Shown here one piece after another: positions 34,639-43,767 of a DNA stretch of 64,000 bases. The stretch lies in assembly GCA_035772405.1 (NCBI GenBank), contig JAYKKM010000473.1:436001-500000 (forward strand), given 5' to 3'. The stretch comes from Chrysogorgia sp. JL179-B06 (lineage: Eukaryota > Cnidaria > Anthozoa > Scleralcyonacea > Chrysogorgiidae). Numbering within the stretch: position 1 is the stretch's first letter; every line of letters begins with the position of its first letter. The position numbers and the translations under genes were made by a program. The notes beneath the pieces were generated by a model. The model had not been told where the DNA came from, did no database searches, and was given only the letters and a program-made list of their open reading frames with translations.

Positions 34639-37600
34639 CTACGAATTAGTCCGTTTGCTCACTACAATGTTTTTGTGACCATACGCGTAGGAGTCAATAC
34701 CATTTTCTAAAAGGTATCGTTTATCGTCAAAACAGGATAACGACACTTTGTTAATTTCATAACTACCTAGCTGATGCTTGACACTTCTAATGGTCTTCAT
34801 TGTGTGTCGCAATTGTTTCTGCTCGAGTAACACACTTTTATAATCTTCATGCTTAATCACTTTTTTAATTATATTCTTTCTAATACCTTTAGCAGTTTTC
34901 CCACCACCCCCATCCTCTTTCAAATAGCTATACATTTTACTGCGCAACCCGACGAACTCAATAATTGGTGTTCCAGCGCACTCCGTCCTTCATCTTGCCA
35001 ATGACTTTCTTGTTCTCTTTGAAAGCGAATGGGTTGTCTGCAGGGTAATCGCTATTGTCAAACTTTTCGCGCTCCTCCATGAAGTCAGAATAAACGTCGT
35101 CAGTTTTGATTGTGTACAACAGACTGTCAGTGTCGGTGAAGTGTAGTCTGCAGGTATCGCTAGAGTACTTTTTCATGATATAGTTGTAGTGGAAGTCATA
35201 CATCAACGTTTTGCTCAAGTCTAGTATGCACATACCCACATATGCAGGTCTATTTAGTGTCAACGTTTCTTTGACTTTGTGGACAGCGACTAAATTCTCG
35301 CTAAATATCTTGCAAGACACAAACGTAGGCTTTGAGACAAGCTTTTCTAACTTTTTCTCGGTGGTCACTAATCTTACATCCACACGCTTCCTCAAATTCT
35401 CCATTGTTTTTCCAAACACACTGTTGTTCATCAACTTGAAGAAGTCCTTCTCAAAAGCGTTCTTAGCCGCAGTTCTTTTGACTGTGTTAAAGTTGATGTA
35501 CTTGCCCAACCACTTAGACTGGTCGAACTGTAGGACCCTATGAATCTTTTTGATTTTCAATCCAAGATCCATGTACAACTGCAGATTTCCATAGTGACAC
35601 ACGTACTTTTTTTTGTCCATCAAATTAGTCACCAGCTTTTTCACACCACCAACACTCACATTAAACTTATTTTTGATTTTTGTGCAGTACTCCGACAACA
35701 TGTCAACAGTTATCTCCATCTTCTCGGGAGCCAACGGGTAATCGTTGTGTAGGTCATGCAAATGGGTTGGATACTCCAAGTCGACCTCAAGCAGTAAACC
35801 TTTTTTACTATTGTTGTGATAGTCGCATAGATTAACTTTTTCTATTTCTTTCTCAGTCAACCACTTGAAGCCGCCCGTGGGTAGACTTCGACTCATTGCC
35901 CATCCGTACAAGTTGTTGGCGTCAAGGTACATCAAATACTTCGACTCTTGCGCTTTATCATACCCCTTCATGTATTTATTATTCGCCACGCCATGTCTGT
36001 TGCATATGTAGCTCACACCACCACGCATACCCATTTCTACGAACTGGAACATGTCAATGTCGGACAATAATTCGAGTTCCACTCCAGTCATCTTTAGCAT
36101 GGCGTCCCAAGCCAATCCAGGCGATGTGAAATAGTGACACGGGTCTAATTTATACTCGCGATGGCATGTCTCTCTAAAGTTCTCAAAAACGTCGGCAAGC
36201 AAGAGCACATCGCTTTTCAAATACAGGTCGTGATACTCACCCATGTTTTCAAACGTCGAAGTAGTCCCACACATCGATGGCGCGCTCGTGCATTTCTTCC
36301 GTAATGTGCTCGTCATTCAGAATGCTGTAGAAGTCCTTTTTGGAGGGTAGCTCGCATTCGTCGAATTTATCAAAGGAGTCCATATAATCGTAGGGATAGA
36401 CTCCCTTTCTTGTCATGAGTGCCAAACCCTCGTCGCGAAACACTTCTGACGTGTGTTTGAAAGCGTCCCTTGGTAGGTTCCTCACCAAGTTGTCTAGACC
36501 ACTACCCATGAACTGAAAGCTGTCCAAAAATACCAAGTTTTTTCCAAGCATGAACGCCATGTACTTCTCCATGTTGTTTGGTATCACATTTATGTCTTGA
36601 CCAAACTTACCAATCTCCTGCATGATGAAATGACTATCGTAGCCACGTAAGTTATGAAAGATCACAGGAATTTTATCAGTCAACTTAAAGTTCACATTAC
36701 AGTCACGATGCGCGGACCCTCTGTACTTACCTGACACGTGACAGTGGTCTCTCACTCTAACGTCGGCGCTAGTGTACTCAACGCTGCAAATATGACAACT
36801 CTTAGCCTCGTCGAAATTCTTCTTATCGTCGTCAGTCAGCACCATTTCTTTGTTTAAAGTGACTCTCAGATGTTTCTTTACAATATTCAACAATTTCTAA
36901 CATCTCCCCAATGAACTTATTAACTGCATTTTCACCGCGATACACTTTCACTGGCTTACTGTATTCGTTGTCGTAGCAACAAACTAATTTGTACCCATAG
37001 CCACAGTCAACGTGCCTCTGGTAGGCATTTGTGTAGCTACACTCGCTTGACAGCTTTGTTGTGTGCACCTTCTGTGTGATAGCCTCGAAGTCTGCGTACA
37101 CCACAAATGGTACATTTAGCTGTCTACTAAAATTCTCGTATTTCACTTTCGCACCTTTTTGCGGCATTTTAATAGCTTGCTTCCCATTAATGACCAAACA
37201 TACTTCAATATGACTTTCAAGCACGTCCTCTCGGGTGAAGCACTGCAAACAATACCTACAAAAGTGCTTTCTCGCCTCATGCTTTGTTTGCCGGTGCATG
37301 AATTTATTAAAATCGCGAATGTAGACGTAGTGCTTGTTACCTACGTCATTAGTTATCAACAACAAGTCCATATGGTCAGGGCGCGCCTCCTTAGAAACGT
37401 ACACAGGGAATGGCTGCTTATTTTCGTACCCAAAAACATTAATGCTAATTTCGTTAGCCTTTTCGATCTTGTTGTAGTCTTTGACTGATACTGGGAAGTC
37501 AATTCCGTCATAGTTCAGCTCACTGACATGCCTAGCGTACTTCGACGTTCTATCAGAGTTTTTTCCAGCAGGGAATTTATGTGCGAGGTGACACCATCTA

Positions 37601-38332
37601 AAGCACTCGTTGTCATCACCGTTATTTACGTTTATCAAACCCTTCTTACTGTTACGCAGCTCCTTTGGCAACGCAATGTAGCTACTCCCACGCAGAGGTC
37701 TGTAAATAGCGATATTGACGTAGTGGCGCATCTATTTTGTCGATAGTCCATCCAGACCCCTCAGATAACCACCCAGCTATCCGCGTCAAGATCTGTTCCG
37801 ACCCACGATTGGCGACACCCTCAATGTCGTGTTCATTAATGACGACGAACGTTTCGCTGTTAAAGTAGGCAGTTTTGTACGTGGTCTTATTGAGTTCTAA
37901 AACTTTCTCAAAAGTGACCTTGACTGTCTCTACCACTTTCATTCCGTTGGTCTCACCTAGTTCACGTCTCAAAAGGTTGATGACAGCACTTCTACTACCA
38001 TTTACCTGATTGATGTCTCTGTCGTCAACTACTTCGACTCCATAGGACCTTGTGAACCCTCTCAGTGCTCGATCCAACAGCCGTGGGCTATGGTCTTCAA
38101 CTGTGGGTTGTGCCTCCTGGTCTCTAACAAGACGGTTGTGTGTCCGACTACCAACGTTAACTCGCCTGTTTGTCAGCGGATTAATAGTACTGACACTCGT
38201 CGTGTCGCTAAAAACACCATCTCTAACAAGTCGATTGTAGACTCGCCCATGAACGTTGACTGCTCTACCTGTTAGTGGATTTACAACGGCTGCACCATTT
38301 CTAACAAGTGAGTTTTCTGTGACGTCACCCAT
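34639..38332 (-). pseudogene. Protein-primed family B DNA polymerase with four frameshifts
   Basis: Five consecutive minus-strand frames (38332-37682, 37731-36832, 36893-36249, 36316-34958, 34947-34639) together cover a full Polinton PolB of about 1,230 residues. In order: an N-terminal region with two NPLTxRxVNV repeats, the conserved opening (YIALPKELRNS), a C2HC finger (CRYCLQCF..H..VC), an endonuclease VII-like zinc module (DHCHVSGKYRGSAHRDC), exonuclease motif (FHNLRGYDSHF), motif A (YLDANNLYGWAMS), motif B (KLMNNSVFGKTMEN) and motif C (FTDTDSLLY). The breaks lie near 37730, 36880, 36255 and 34975. They may be mutations or sequence errors. The gene lies in the opposite orientation, relative to its neighbours, from copy 1. 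Confidence 0.92.
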
Positions 38333-38909
38333 GGCTTCTATATACTACACTTGTTTTTTTCCTAAACCACTCGTCGTAGTAGTTGTCACCACTTTCACAC
38401 CATCCCAGCTCTGGGTACACCACCCCAAACAGATTGTTGTCAAACAAGTCTTTCACCTTCCCGTCTTTGAGGTCTGACACCTTCTTGAGCGTCTCGACTC
38501 GTCTTCTATGACACAACCTAATAATGTAGTATCCGTATCTGCTGACATTTCTACCCTTTATCAAATTGTATGAGTGCAGCACATTGACAACTTTCAGGAA
38601 GTCCTCTTTTATCAACTCAAGGTGTTCATACTTCACAACGTTCCGTAGTCTCCTCCCCATCCACCAAGACCGTTTGTGAACGCTTTTTAACCGAGTGAGT
38701 CTCATGTCGCTGTAACTCTGAGTGTAACCCCATTCGGTGTCGCCACACTTTGGACACGCGTACCCACCGCAGTCAGTCACATGTTTCACAACGTCACAAT
38801 CCGAGCAGTAGTAAAGCCTGAAGGTGCCTCCACACTCAATTTGCGTCTCACTCGCGATTTCGTCAATTGTGTAACCATAACTCATCTGCCTCATAAGTTT
38901 GTCCATCAC
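38325..38909 (-). CDS. Zinc-ribbon protein, candidate transcription factor
   Basis: 194 residues; orthologue of 1159-1695. Zinc ribbon C35-x2-C38 and C52-x2-C55, then the conserved helical block (VVNVLHSYNLIKGRNVSRYG, then YIIRLCHRRRVE) and a conserved ending (KDLFDNNLFGVVYPEL). It overlaps the PolB start by 8 bp. The upstream sequence (A-run, ATGTTGGAGTAGTATAAG on the minus strand) resembles the element's promoter motif. A TFIIB/VLTF3-like role is a hypothesis. Confidence 0.6.
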   Translation of the reverse strand: MMDKLMRQMSYGYTIDEIASETQIECGGTFRLYYCSDCDVVKHVTDCGGYACPKCGDTEWGYTQSYSDMRLTRLKSVHKRSWWMGRRLRNVVKYEHLELIKEDFLKVVNVLHSYNLIKGRNVSRYGYYIIRLCHRRRVETLKKVSDLKDGKVKDLFDNNLFGVVYPELGWCESGDNYYDEWFRKKTSVVYRSHG

Positions 38910-38933
38910 TCTTATACTACTCCAACATTTTTT

Positions 38934-39353
38934 TCACCGAACTAGCACCCATAGCGCTATTCCACTACCCAAGCCTAGCGCGCTAACAAACAATAATTGG
39001 TATTCCTTCATTTCCGCACTTGGTTGGTAGTAATCCGCAATCTTTGGGGAGTCAGTGAACACTCGTCCGCTGTACCGTATGGTCATTACACTTCTAAGTT
39101 CCTCCAACGCGTGGTTTGTGTCATTGATGTCAGCGTTAGCGTCAGAGAGCCGTTGTCGTAAACGCTGAATCTTATCTTTCTTGGCGACTTCATTTTCATA
39201 CCACGCTTCTTTCGCGCTGGCTAACTGCTCCAACGCATGGTTATGCCTTTTCATCTCAGCTTCATAACCTGAGTGATTAAACTTCGAGAACATAAAGCCA
39301 GCGCCTGCAAAAGCCACTGCATTAAATATCCCTCCAGCCACAACGCTCGCCAT
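38934..39353 (-). CDS. Membrane-anchored coiled-coil protein
   Basis: 139 residues; orthologue of 1917-2333 with the same N-terminal glycine-rich hydrophobic segment (GGIFNAVAFAGAGFMFSKF), central coiled coil containing LSDANADINDTNHALEEL, and C-terminal hydrophobic helix (LLFVSALGLGSGIALWVLV). Intact. Function unknown. Confidence 0.7.
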   Translation of the reverse strand: MASVVAGGIFNAVAFAGAGFMFSKFNHSGYEAEMKRHNHALEQLASAKEAWYENEVAKKDKIQRLRQRLSDANADINDTNHALEELRSVMTIRYSGRVFTDSPKIADYYQPSAEMKEYQLLFVSALGLGSGIALWVLVR

Positions 39354-39357
39354 TAAC

Positions 39358-39594
39358 TTACATTGATTTGAATGGATCTGTCGGTATCCACTTTTTCGAT
39401 TGCACCCATTTTACTAACAACGTTCCTGCACCAACAGCTGCAGCAAGTTTCACTGTGCCTTTCACTGTCTCTGGTGTTCCCAATGGTTCTCCCAAAGCCT
39501 TTTTCGAAATCATACTCACTACCACAGCGCCAGTCGTAACAAGTAGCGCGTCGTACAGTTCGTTCATAAGTTCTTTTCGATCGATCGCGGACAT
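39358..39594 (-). CDS. Small membrane protein
   Basis: 78 residues starting MSAIDRKELMNELYDALL. Two short hydrophobic stretches (LLVTTGAVVVSMI and VKLAAAVGAGTLLVKW) could form a hairpin or one membrane span. Intact counterpart of the frameshifted 2350-2582. Four bases separate it from the next leftward gene. Confidence 0.6.
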   Translation of the reverse strand: MSAIDRKELMNELYDALLVTTGAVVVSMISKKALGEPLGTPETVKGTVKLAAAVGAGTLLVKWVQSKKWIPTDPFKSM

Positions 39595-39617
39595 ATATAC
39601 ATTGTCGTGTGTTTTGT

Positions 39618-39962
39618 TTAAGAATCAAATGTGTCAAGTGCTGGACGACGAGTTCTACAACTTTCTGACACAGCTGGTGCAGTACTCACAGGCTCTAGTC
39701 GTGTCTCTTTTTCACTGCTAATTGTGTACCATAACGAGGCACCAGCAATGACAACACCAAGTGTTCCAACAATATAACCATAGCTCCACTCACCACCCTG
39801 CTCTTCGTTGACTATCATTTCACGCATTTTCTTTTCTTTCGCAGCTTTCGATATCTCAGCCAACTTTTTACCAGCAGCGACGCGCTTTGGGTCCTTCACC
39901 TTAACACTTTTCACATCAGCTGTGATCTTAGCGTCAACAGCCGTCTGTGAGTCCTCAACCAT
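39618..39962 (-). CDS. Basic single-pass membrane protein
   Basis: 114 residues; orthologue of 2600-2920. Conserved basic helix (KDPKRVAAGKKLAEISKAAKEKK) and one membrane segment (YGYIVGTLGVVIAGASLWYT). Conserved order in both elements suggests a needed component. Function unknown. Confidence 0.62.
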   Translation of the reverse strand: MVEDSQTAVDAKITADVKSVKVKDPKRVAAGKKLAEISKAAKEKKMREMIVNEEQGGEWSYGYIVGTLGVVIAGASLWYTISSEKETRLEPVSTAPAVSESCRTRRPALDTFDS

Positions 39963-39985
39963 CTAATACACTATCACATATTATC

Positions 39986-40042
39986 TTACTCACAGTTGAC
40001 CTCACAGGTGTCTCACAGTTGACCTCACAGGTATCTCACAGC
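39986..40042. repeat. CTCACAG direct repeats
   Basis: Two tandem units of about 24 bp (TCTCACAGTTGACCTCACAGG) with extra CTCACAG copies on each side, between the divergent starts at 39962 and 40096. A similar repeat occupies 2941-2992 in copy 1. Confidence 0.6.
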
Positions 40043-40095
40043 TCCAGACCAAACGCGCTAAAAAAAATTAGGATTTTTTCTGGGGGTATAACATA

Positions 40096-40866
40096 ATGAC
40101 TCAAGTCCAAGACATCGCAGAGGAGATGACTCAAGACCAAGCCCACCAAGAAGAGGAGATCGACGCAATGCGGAGAATGTCCTTCGTCGACGTGTCTACC
40201 CCACAAGGCGCCTCTGGACCCAACGTCTTAAAAGGGTACTCGCAAGTCTTCAAGTTGTGCGACCCCGATCGTAAAAACGAAGAGGTGTCAAGACAATTTA
40301 GTACTCAGATTCTCTATACGAAGTTCGCTCATGAGGCTTGGGTCGGGCTTGATGAAGTTAGAGCCAACAGGATGGTTAACGAACTAGCCAAGATGATCCC
40401 TGTGTGGTGTCACTCACCGTTCAAACGTCTTACGCTAGCGAGTGACCACTACTTGAGCAACCCTTGCGAGTCCACCGCTACGCTACTCGGTAACTACCTC
40501 GAAGTGTTCTTGGCGACCCTTCTATGGAAACCATGCTCAACCAAAGCCAAAGCGTGGCTAGAGCTCGCCGCAAACTGTGACGTTAACGTTTGTAGGGTGG
40601 GGTGTAACGAAATACTGAGTGCGGGCGATATTATGAGTCACATACTCTCACACGCTCACCTGGATTTTGTGCACGGCGGCGCGTCGTACAATTGTTACCC
40701 ATGTGGTGTGGTTACCAACAACCCAATGCATCGCTCAAGACACGAGAGCTCGAGGTCCCATCTTAAAAACTTAGAGCTTCAGCGGATATTTAACAACGAG
40801 CAACAGTTGCCGCAAGAAAGTAGAGCGTTTCTCTGGAGGTATAGTAACCATGAAGAAAGTTGGTAA
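40096..40866 (+). CDS. Unidentified Cys/His-rich protein
   Basis: 256 residues with no recognised family. The N-terminal 30 residues are acidic with a repeat (MTQVQDIAEEMTQDQAHQEEE). The C-terminal third has two finger-like arrangements: VCRVGCNEI with two histidines (about 175-197), and CYPCG followed by HRSRH (about 205-223). It overlaps the thymidine kinase start by 17 bp in another frame. No counterpart in copy 1. Zinc binding is inferred. Confidence 0.55.
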   Translation: MTQVQDIAEEMTQDQAHQEEEIDAMRRMSFVDVSTPQGASGPNVLKGYSQVFKLCDPDRKNEEVSRQFSTQILYTKFAHEAWVGLDEVRANRMVNELAKMIPVWCHSPFKRLTLASDHYLSNPCESTATLLGNYLEVFLATLLWKPCSTKAKAWLELAANCDVNVCRVGCNEILSAGDIMSHILSHAHLDFVHGGASYNCYPCGVVTNNPMHRSRHESSRSHLKNLELQRIFNNEQQLPQESRAFLWRYSNHEESW

Positions 40867-41422
40867 ACTAGAAATCGTGATTGGTCCCATGTTTGCAGGA
40901 AAAACAACAGAGACTCTCCGCAGGTTACTCACGTTAAGTAAGTCAGGGCTCAAAGTCCTTTACATGAACAACAAACGCGACACCAGACGAACTGACCACG
41001 CGTTCTCCACACATCGTCAGACCATTGTCGTTGGATCAGACAGTTTACCTGCGAAGTTAATCACCAACCTTCCAAGTTCTTCCGAGATAGCTGATTATGA
41101 CGTCATCGGAATTGATGAAGGCCATTGGTACTCCGGGTTACTCCCAATTACCCGCGAATACATTAAAGCTGGCATTCACGTCATTATTTGTGGTCTCATA
41201 ACAACGGAGCACTTAAAAAGACTTGGTGAACTCGACACGTTGTTCCCAATGGCAGACGACATCACATTTCTAAAAGCGTATTGCGCCGTTTGTCGCGACA
41301 CTTACGGAACAACTGTTGAAGCGCCATTCAATTGGAGATATAATCCAGGACCATCATTCGTTGGTGGTGCTGAGCAATATCGCGCAGTGTGCAGACGTCA
41401 CCATCCTTCCACACAAAATTAA
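40850..41422 (+). CDS. tk: Thymidine kinase (TK1/type II family)
   Basis: 190 residues, the usual length for cellular and viral type II thymidine kinases, which phosphorylate thymidine for dTTP supply. P-loop GPMFAGKTT (12-20), DTRR (44-47), Walker B-like IGIDEGHW (87-93), the VIICGL strand (111-116), a zinc site from C145 and C148 with C181 and H184, and the substrate-loop motif VGGAEQYRAVC (171-181). The ATG lies inside the end of the preceding gene. No counterpart exists in copy 1. A nucleotide-metabolism gene suggests replication in cells with low dTTP. Confidence 0.88.
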   Translation: MKKVGKLEIVIGPMFAGKTTETLRRLLTLSKSGLKVLYMNNKRDTRRTDHAFSTHRQTIVVGSDSLPAKLITNLPSSSEIADYDVIGIDEGHWYSGLLPITREYIKAGIHVIICGLITTEHLKRLGELDTLFPMADDITFLKAYCAVCRDTYGTTVEAPFNWRYNPGPSFVGGAEQYRAVCRRHHPSTQN

Positions 41423-41659
41423 GGGTGTTCTCGGATACCCCACTTTTTTAAATTTAGACATTGGTCACATGAAAGCGTCCAATGTAAATAGAAACATTTT
41501 TTCACACAGTGGTCAGAAGGTTTGTGAAATAAGTAGAGAAAGTCTCGCAGACATTTTTTACTGAGTTAAAAACGTCTTTAAAAAATGCTAGAGCAGTTGT
41601 CACTTCAGACGTCGTCTCAACAACGAGAACGAGCGCTAATTCGACTCGTCAGTCACTGT
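41423..41659. other. Non-coding spacer between convergent genes
   Basis: Lies between the 3' ends of TK and the BRO-N gene. Short open frames overlap here but lack recognisable features. Confidence 0.4.
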
Positions 41660-42466
41660 CTAAAAAGTCTCTTTACAATAGCGTCTCTCGTGGTTACTCA
41701 ACGCTGATTTATTTTTAAATTTACGAAGGCAGTGAGAGCATTGAAACCCAACGTCAAAGAGATATTTTATCACTGTGGTGATAGCGTCATCGTATGAGTC
41801 GCACAACAACGTTAGATACCCAGCGGATTTATATCTGAGCAACAGAGACTCCTGCTCTTTGGACGTCCTACCTGTGCCACCTGGGTTCTTGAGCTCAATC
41901 ACAAGCCCGCTGTGCTGTCGGTTCGCATTGGCAATAATCAAGTCAGGTGTTCCACGTTGATAACCTTTTTTCCACGAATTTATTCTTTTACTCGAGGTGT
42001 CTTGATTCTCACCACAAGCGGCTATCAAAATAGCTTCTGGATAATATTTCCTAAGAAAACCAACGACTTTCGTATGAAGGTCGAACTCAGTGATCATTTT
42101 AAATTGATTGTGTTTGAGACCAACGTCAGCTAAACTTTTTCTAACGCTTGGCAAGACCTCTGAGTGCACCCACCTTCCAAAGTGTTTCGCACGCTCCAAT
42201 TTACTCGAGAACGTCAATGAGTAGACCCCAAGTTCGTTGATAAACGAGGCCTGCTCTATCTTCATTTTGCAATCAGGTTCGACGTGGTCGTTGACTGCAT
42301 CTTTTGGTCGAGCGTAACCTAGAGCACTTGCGACTTCTCTTGCTTTGAACCATACTTCACCGTTGTCCATGACCGTTGTGATTTGATGACCATCGAAGTC
42401 GAATAATCGAAGCGCTGTGGAGGTCATCACTATATTATAGTCTCCTACAAAAAAACTACTCGACAT
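41660..42466 (-). CDS. BRO-N / VRR-nuclease / C2H2 finger protein
   Basis: Orthologue of 2977-3798 with the same three-part layout: BRO-N (VWFKAREVASALGYARP, then EVLPSVRKSL), VRR-NUC nuclease core (GTPDLIIANA, then LVIELKNPGG) and one C2H2 finger (CSHCLRKFKNKSALSNHERR). Two starts are possible. The longest frame begins at 42466. The ATG at 42427 (MTSTALRLFD) follows a TATATTATAG motif directly and is the better match to the element's start pattern. Intact. Confidence 0.85.
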   Translation of the reverse strand: MSSSFFVGDYNIVMTSTALRLFDFDGHQITTVMDNGEVWFKAREVASALGYARPKDAVNDHVEPDCKMKIEQASFINELGVYSLTFSSKLERAKHFGRWVHSEVLPSVRKSLADVGLKHNQFKMITEFDLHTKVVGFLRKYYPEAILIAACGENQDTSSKRINSWKKGYQRGTPDLIIANANRQHSGLVIELKNPGGTGRTSKEQESLLLRYKSAGYLTLLCDSYDDAITTVIKYLFDVGFQCSHCLRKFKNKSALSNHERRYCKETF

Positions 42467-42596
42467 AGGTGTCAGGTTTTTTATAGATCTGGTTTGTTGT
42501 GTACCAATGCAGCAAATACGTTTTATTAGTCTTCAGTTTTCTACGTCGTCTGAAAAAGTTTCTAATGTTACGAGCCAGTTTTCTAAGCCAACCCAT
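42456..42596 (-). CDS. Tiny highly basic protein (46 residues)
   Basis: Starts MGWLRKLARNIRNFFRRRRK and ends KKPDTYVE. It has an amphipathic, arginine-rich N-terminal helix. It lies between the BRO-N gene and the next small gene, with 8 bp to its neighbour. Such proteins can be membrane-active or DNA-condensing, but function is unknown. Confidence 0.4.
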   Translation of the reverse strand: MGWLRKLARNIRNFFRRRRKLKTNKTYLLHWYTTNQIYKKPDTYVE

Positions 42597-42604
42597 TACA
42601 TAAC

Positions 42605-42814
42605 TTAGGTCACGTCTCCTACAAGTCCCACAGTGTCTGACTCTGCAGGTAGCGTAATAGGTTTGCCGTAAGTCTTTTTAGACCTCATACCAATCTCAGC
42701 GTGGAGCTCGAGAGTAACGTCACCGCGACCAAATGACCCACCAGCTTTGAACATGTGATCAGTCGTTTTATTTATCTTATACACTTCACGAGGTCTCGAA
42801 ATACATGCTCCCAT
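42605..42814 (-). CDS. Small protein with possible N-myristoylation signal
   Basis: 69 residues beginning MGACISRPREV. Glycine at 2, cysteine at 4 and serine at 6 fit the eukaryotic consensus for N-myristoylation with adjacent palmitoylation. The remainder is a mixed, soluble sequence. Its ATG directly abuts the stop of the fibre-like gene. No counterpart in copy 1. Confidence 0.5.
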   Translation of the reverse strand: MGACISRPREVYKINKTTDHMFKAGGSFGRGDVTLELHAEIGMRSKKTYGKPITLPAESDTVGLVGDVT

Positions 42815-43765
42815 TTACTTTACACCATATTCCTTCATCATTTCTCCACCCATGATTATGATGTCTCGGTTCGTCATGTAGCCACTCACAATTTTCACAC
42901 CGTAGAATTCTATCAACGATGGGTGCGCATAAGGTGCGAGTGGTATTCTTGGTCGATGTATTCCAAAAATTGTTCCGTAGGGTGCGCCTATCTTTTTCAT
43001 ATTTGCTATGAAGTCTGAATCGGTTGACTTAACGTTGTTGACTCTGACATGTGAATTGCTCATTTGCCAATGTATCGATATCATATGCATTTTTGTGAGG
43101 TCAACACCACTTGGAATAGTGCATACTTTCTCCATCGCTGGGATGCTACCACCATACGCGAGCTTGTTGGTCACACCAGTCTTGTACCCTATGAACTTAT
43201 CCCAACTACCATCGTCGTTTGATATAATTGTCTCCCAATTTGATCCAGCGGTTCTCATGGGTAGCCTCACCACAACAAAAATGGAGAGATCACACCATTG
43301 CATACTTGGACAATTAAAATGGAGACCTGACTCAAGTGGGATTGGTGTTAACACGGGTGATAGAAAACTTTGACTCACACCGCTGATGCCGACAATAGGA
43401 CCATAAGCCGGGTTGTTCTGCACTAATTTACTTGTTTCACCAATGGCTTTCACTTTGTTTGAACCATTGGCATGAAATTCCACGTTTTTCAAGGCGTGTG
43501 TGCTAACGTTGAAGTTGAGCACAAGATTATAGGACTGACTCTTGAGGAAACCTGATAGTAGTTGCTCTAGAGTTCTTTTATTGATAGCGTCTGAGTCATC
43601 GACTGGGTCTGCTACGTTTTTTATCGCTGAGCCTTGCATGTCTATTATTCCAGACATCCTTCCACCAGTCGCGCTTAATTTAGGATCTTCGTCCAGATGC
43701 CTTTTCGTTCTCTTTAGTATTTTATCGTGAGGGTCGTCAGACTCGTACCCATAGTTTAGACTCAT
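42815..43765 (-). CDS. Fibre/tail-fibre-like lectin-fold protein
   Basis: 316 residues, orthologue of 4683-5636. N-terminal tail-fibre-type pattern GGRMSGIIDM, AIKNVADP, DAINKRTLE (about 35-66). The C-terminal part resembles a concanavalin A/laminin-G sandwich (WETIISNDDGSWDKFIGY, MISIHWQMSNSHVRVNN, PSLIEFYGVKIVSGYM). The strongest conservation between the two elements is in this head. Intact. Receptor or glycan binding is inference. Confidence 0.6.
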   Translation of the reverse strand: MSLNYGYESDDPHDKILKRTKRHLDEDPKLSATGGRMSGIIDMQGSAIKNVADPVDDSDAINKRTLEQLLSGFLKSQSYNLVLNFNVSTHALKNVEFHANGSNKVKAIGETSKLVQNNPAYGPIVGISGVSQSFLSPVLTPIPLESGLHFNCPSMQWCDLSIFVVVRLPMRTAGSNWETIISNDDGSWDKFIGYKTGVTNKLAYGGSIPAMEKVCTIPSGVDLTKMHMISIHWQMSNSHVRVNNVKSTDSDFIANMKKIGAPYGTIFGIHRPRIPLAPYAHPSLIEFYGVKIVSGYMTNRDIIIMGGEMMKEYGVK

Positions 43766-43767
43766 TA

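Larger units (their letters stand above)
34072..34665 (+). repeat. Left terminal inverted repeat
   Basis: 594 bp, near-identical inverted copy of 52832-53425, beginning AGTAGTATAGAGAGTGG. It contains the terminal palindrome (34072-34231), a ~40-bp tandem repeat array (34317-34478) and, at its inner edge, the last codons of PolB. Confidence 0.95.

Noticed and set aside
41316..41564. An 82-residue open frame overlapping the TK end
   Set aside because: Mostly in the shadow of TK in another frame with no recognisable features or conservation.
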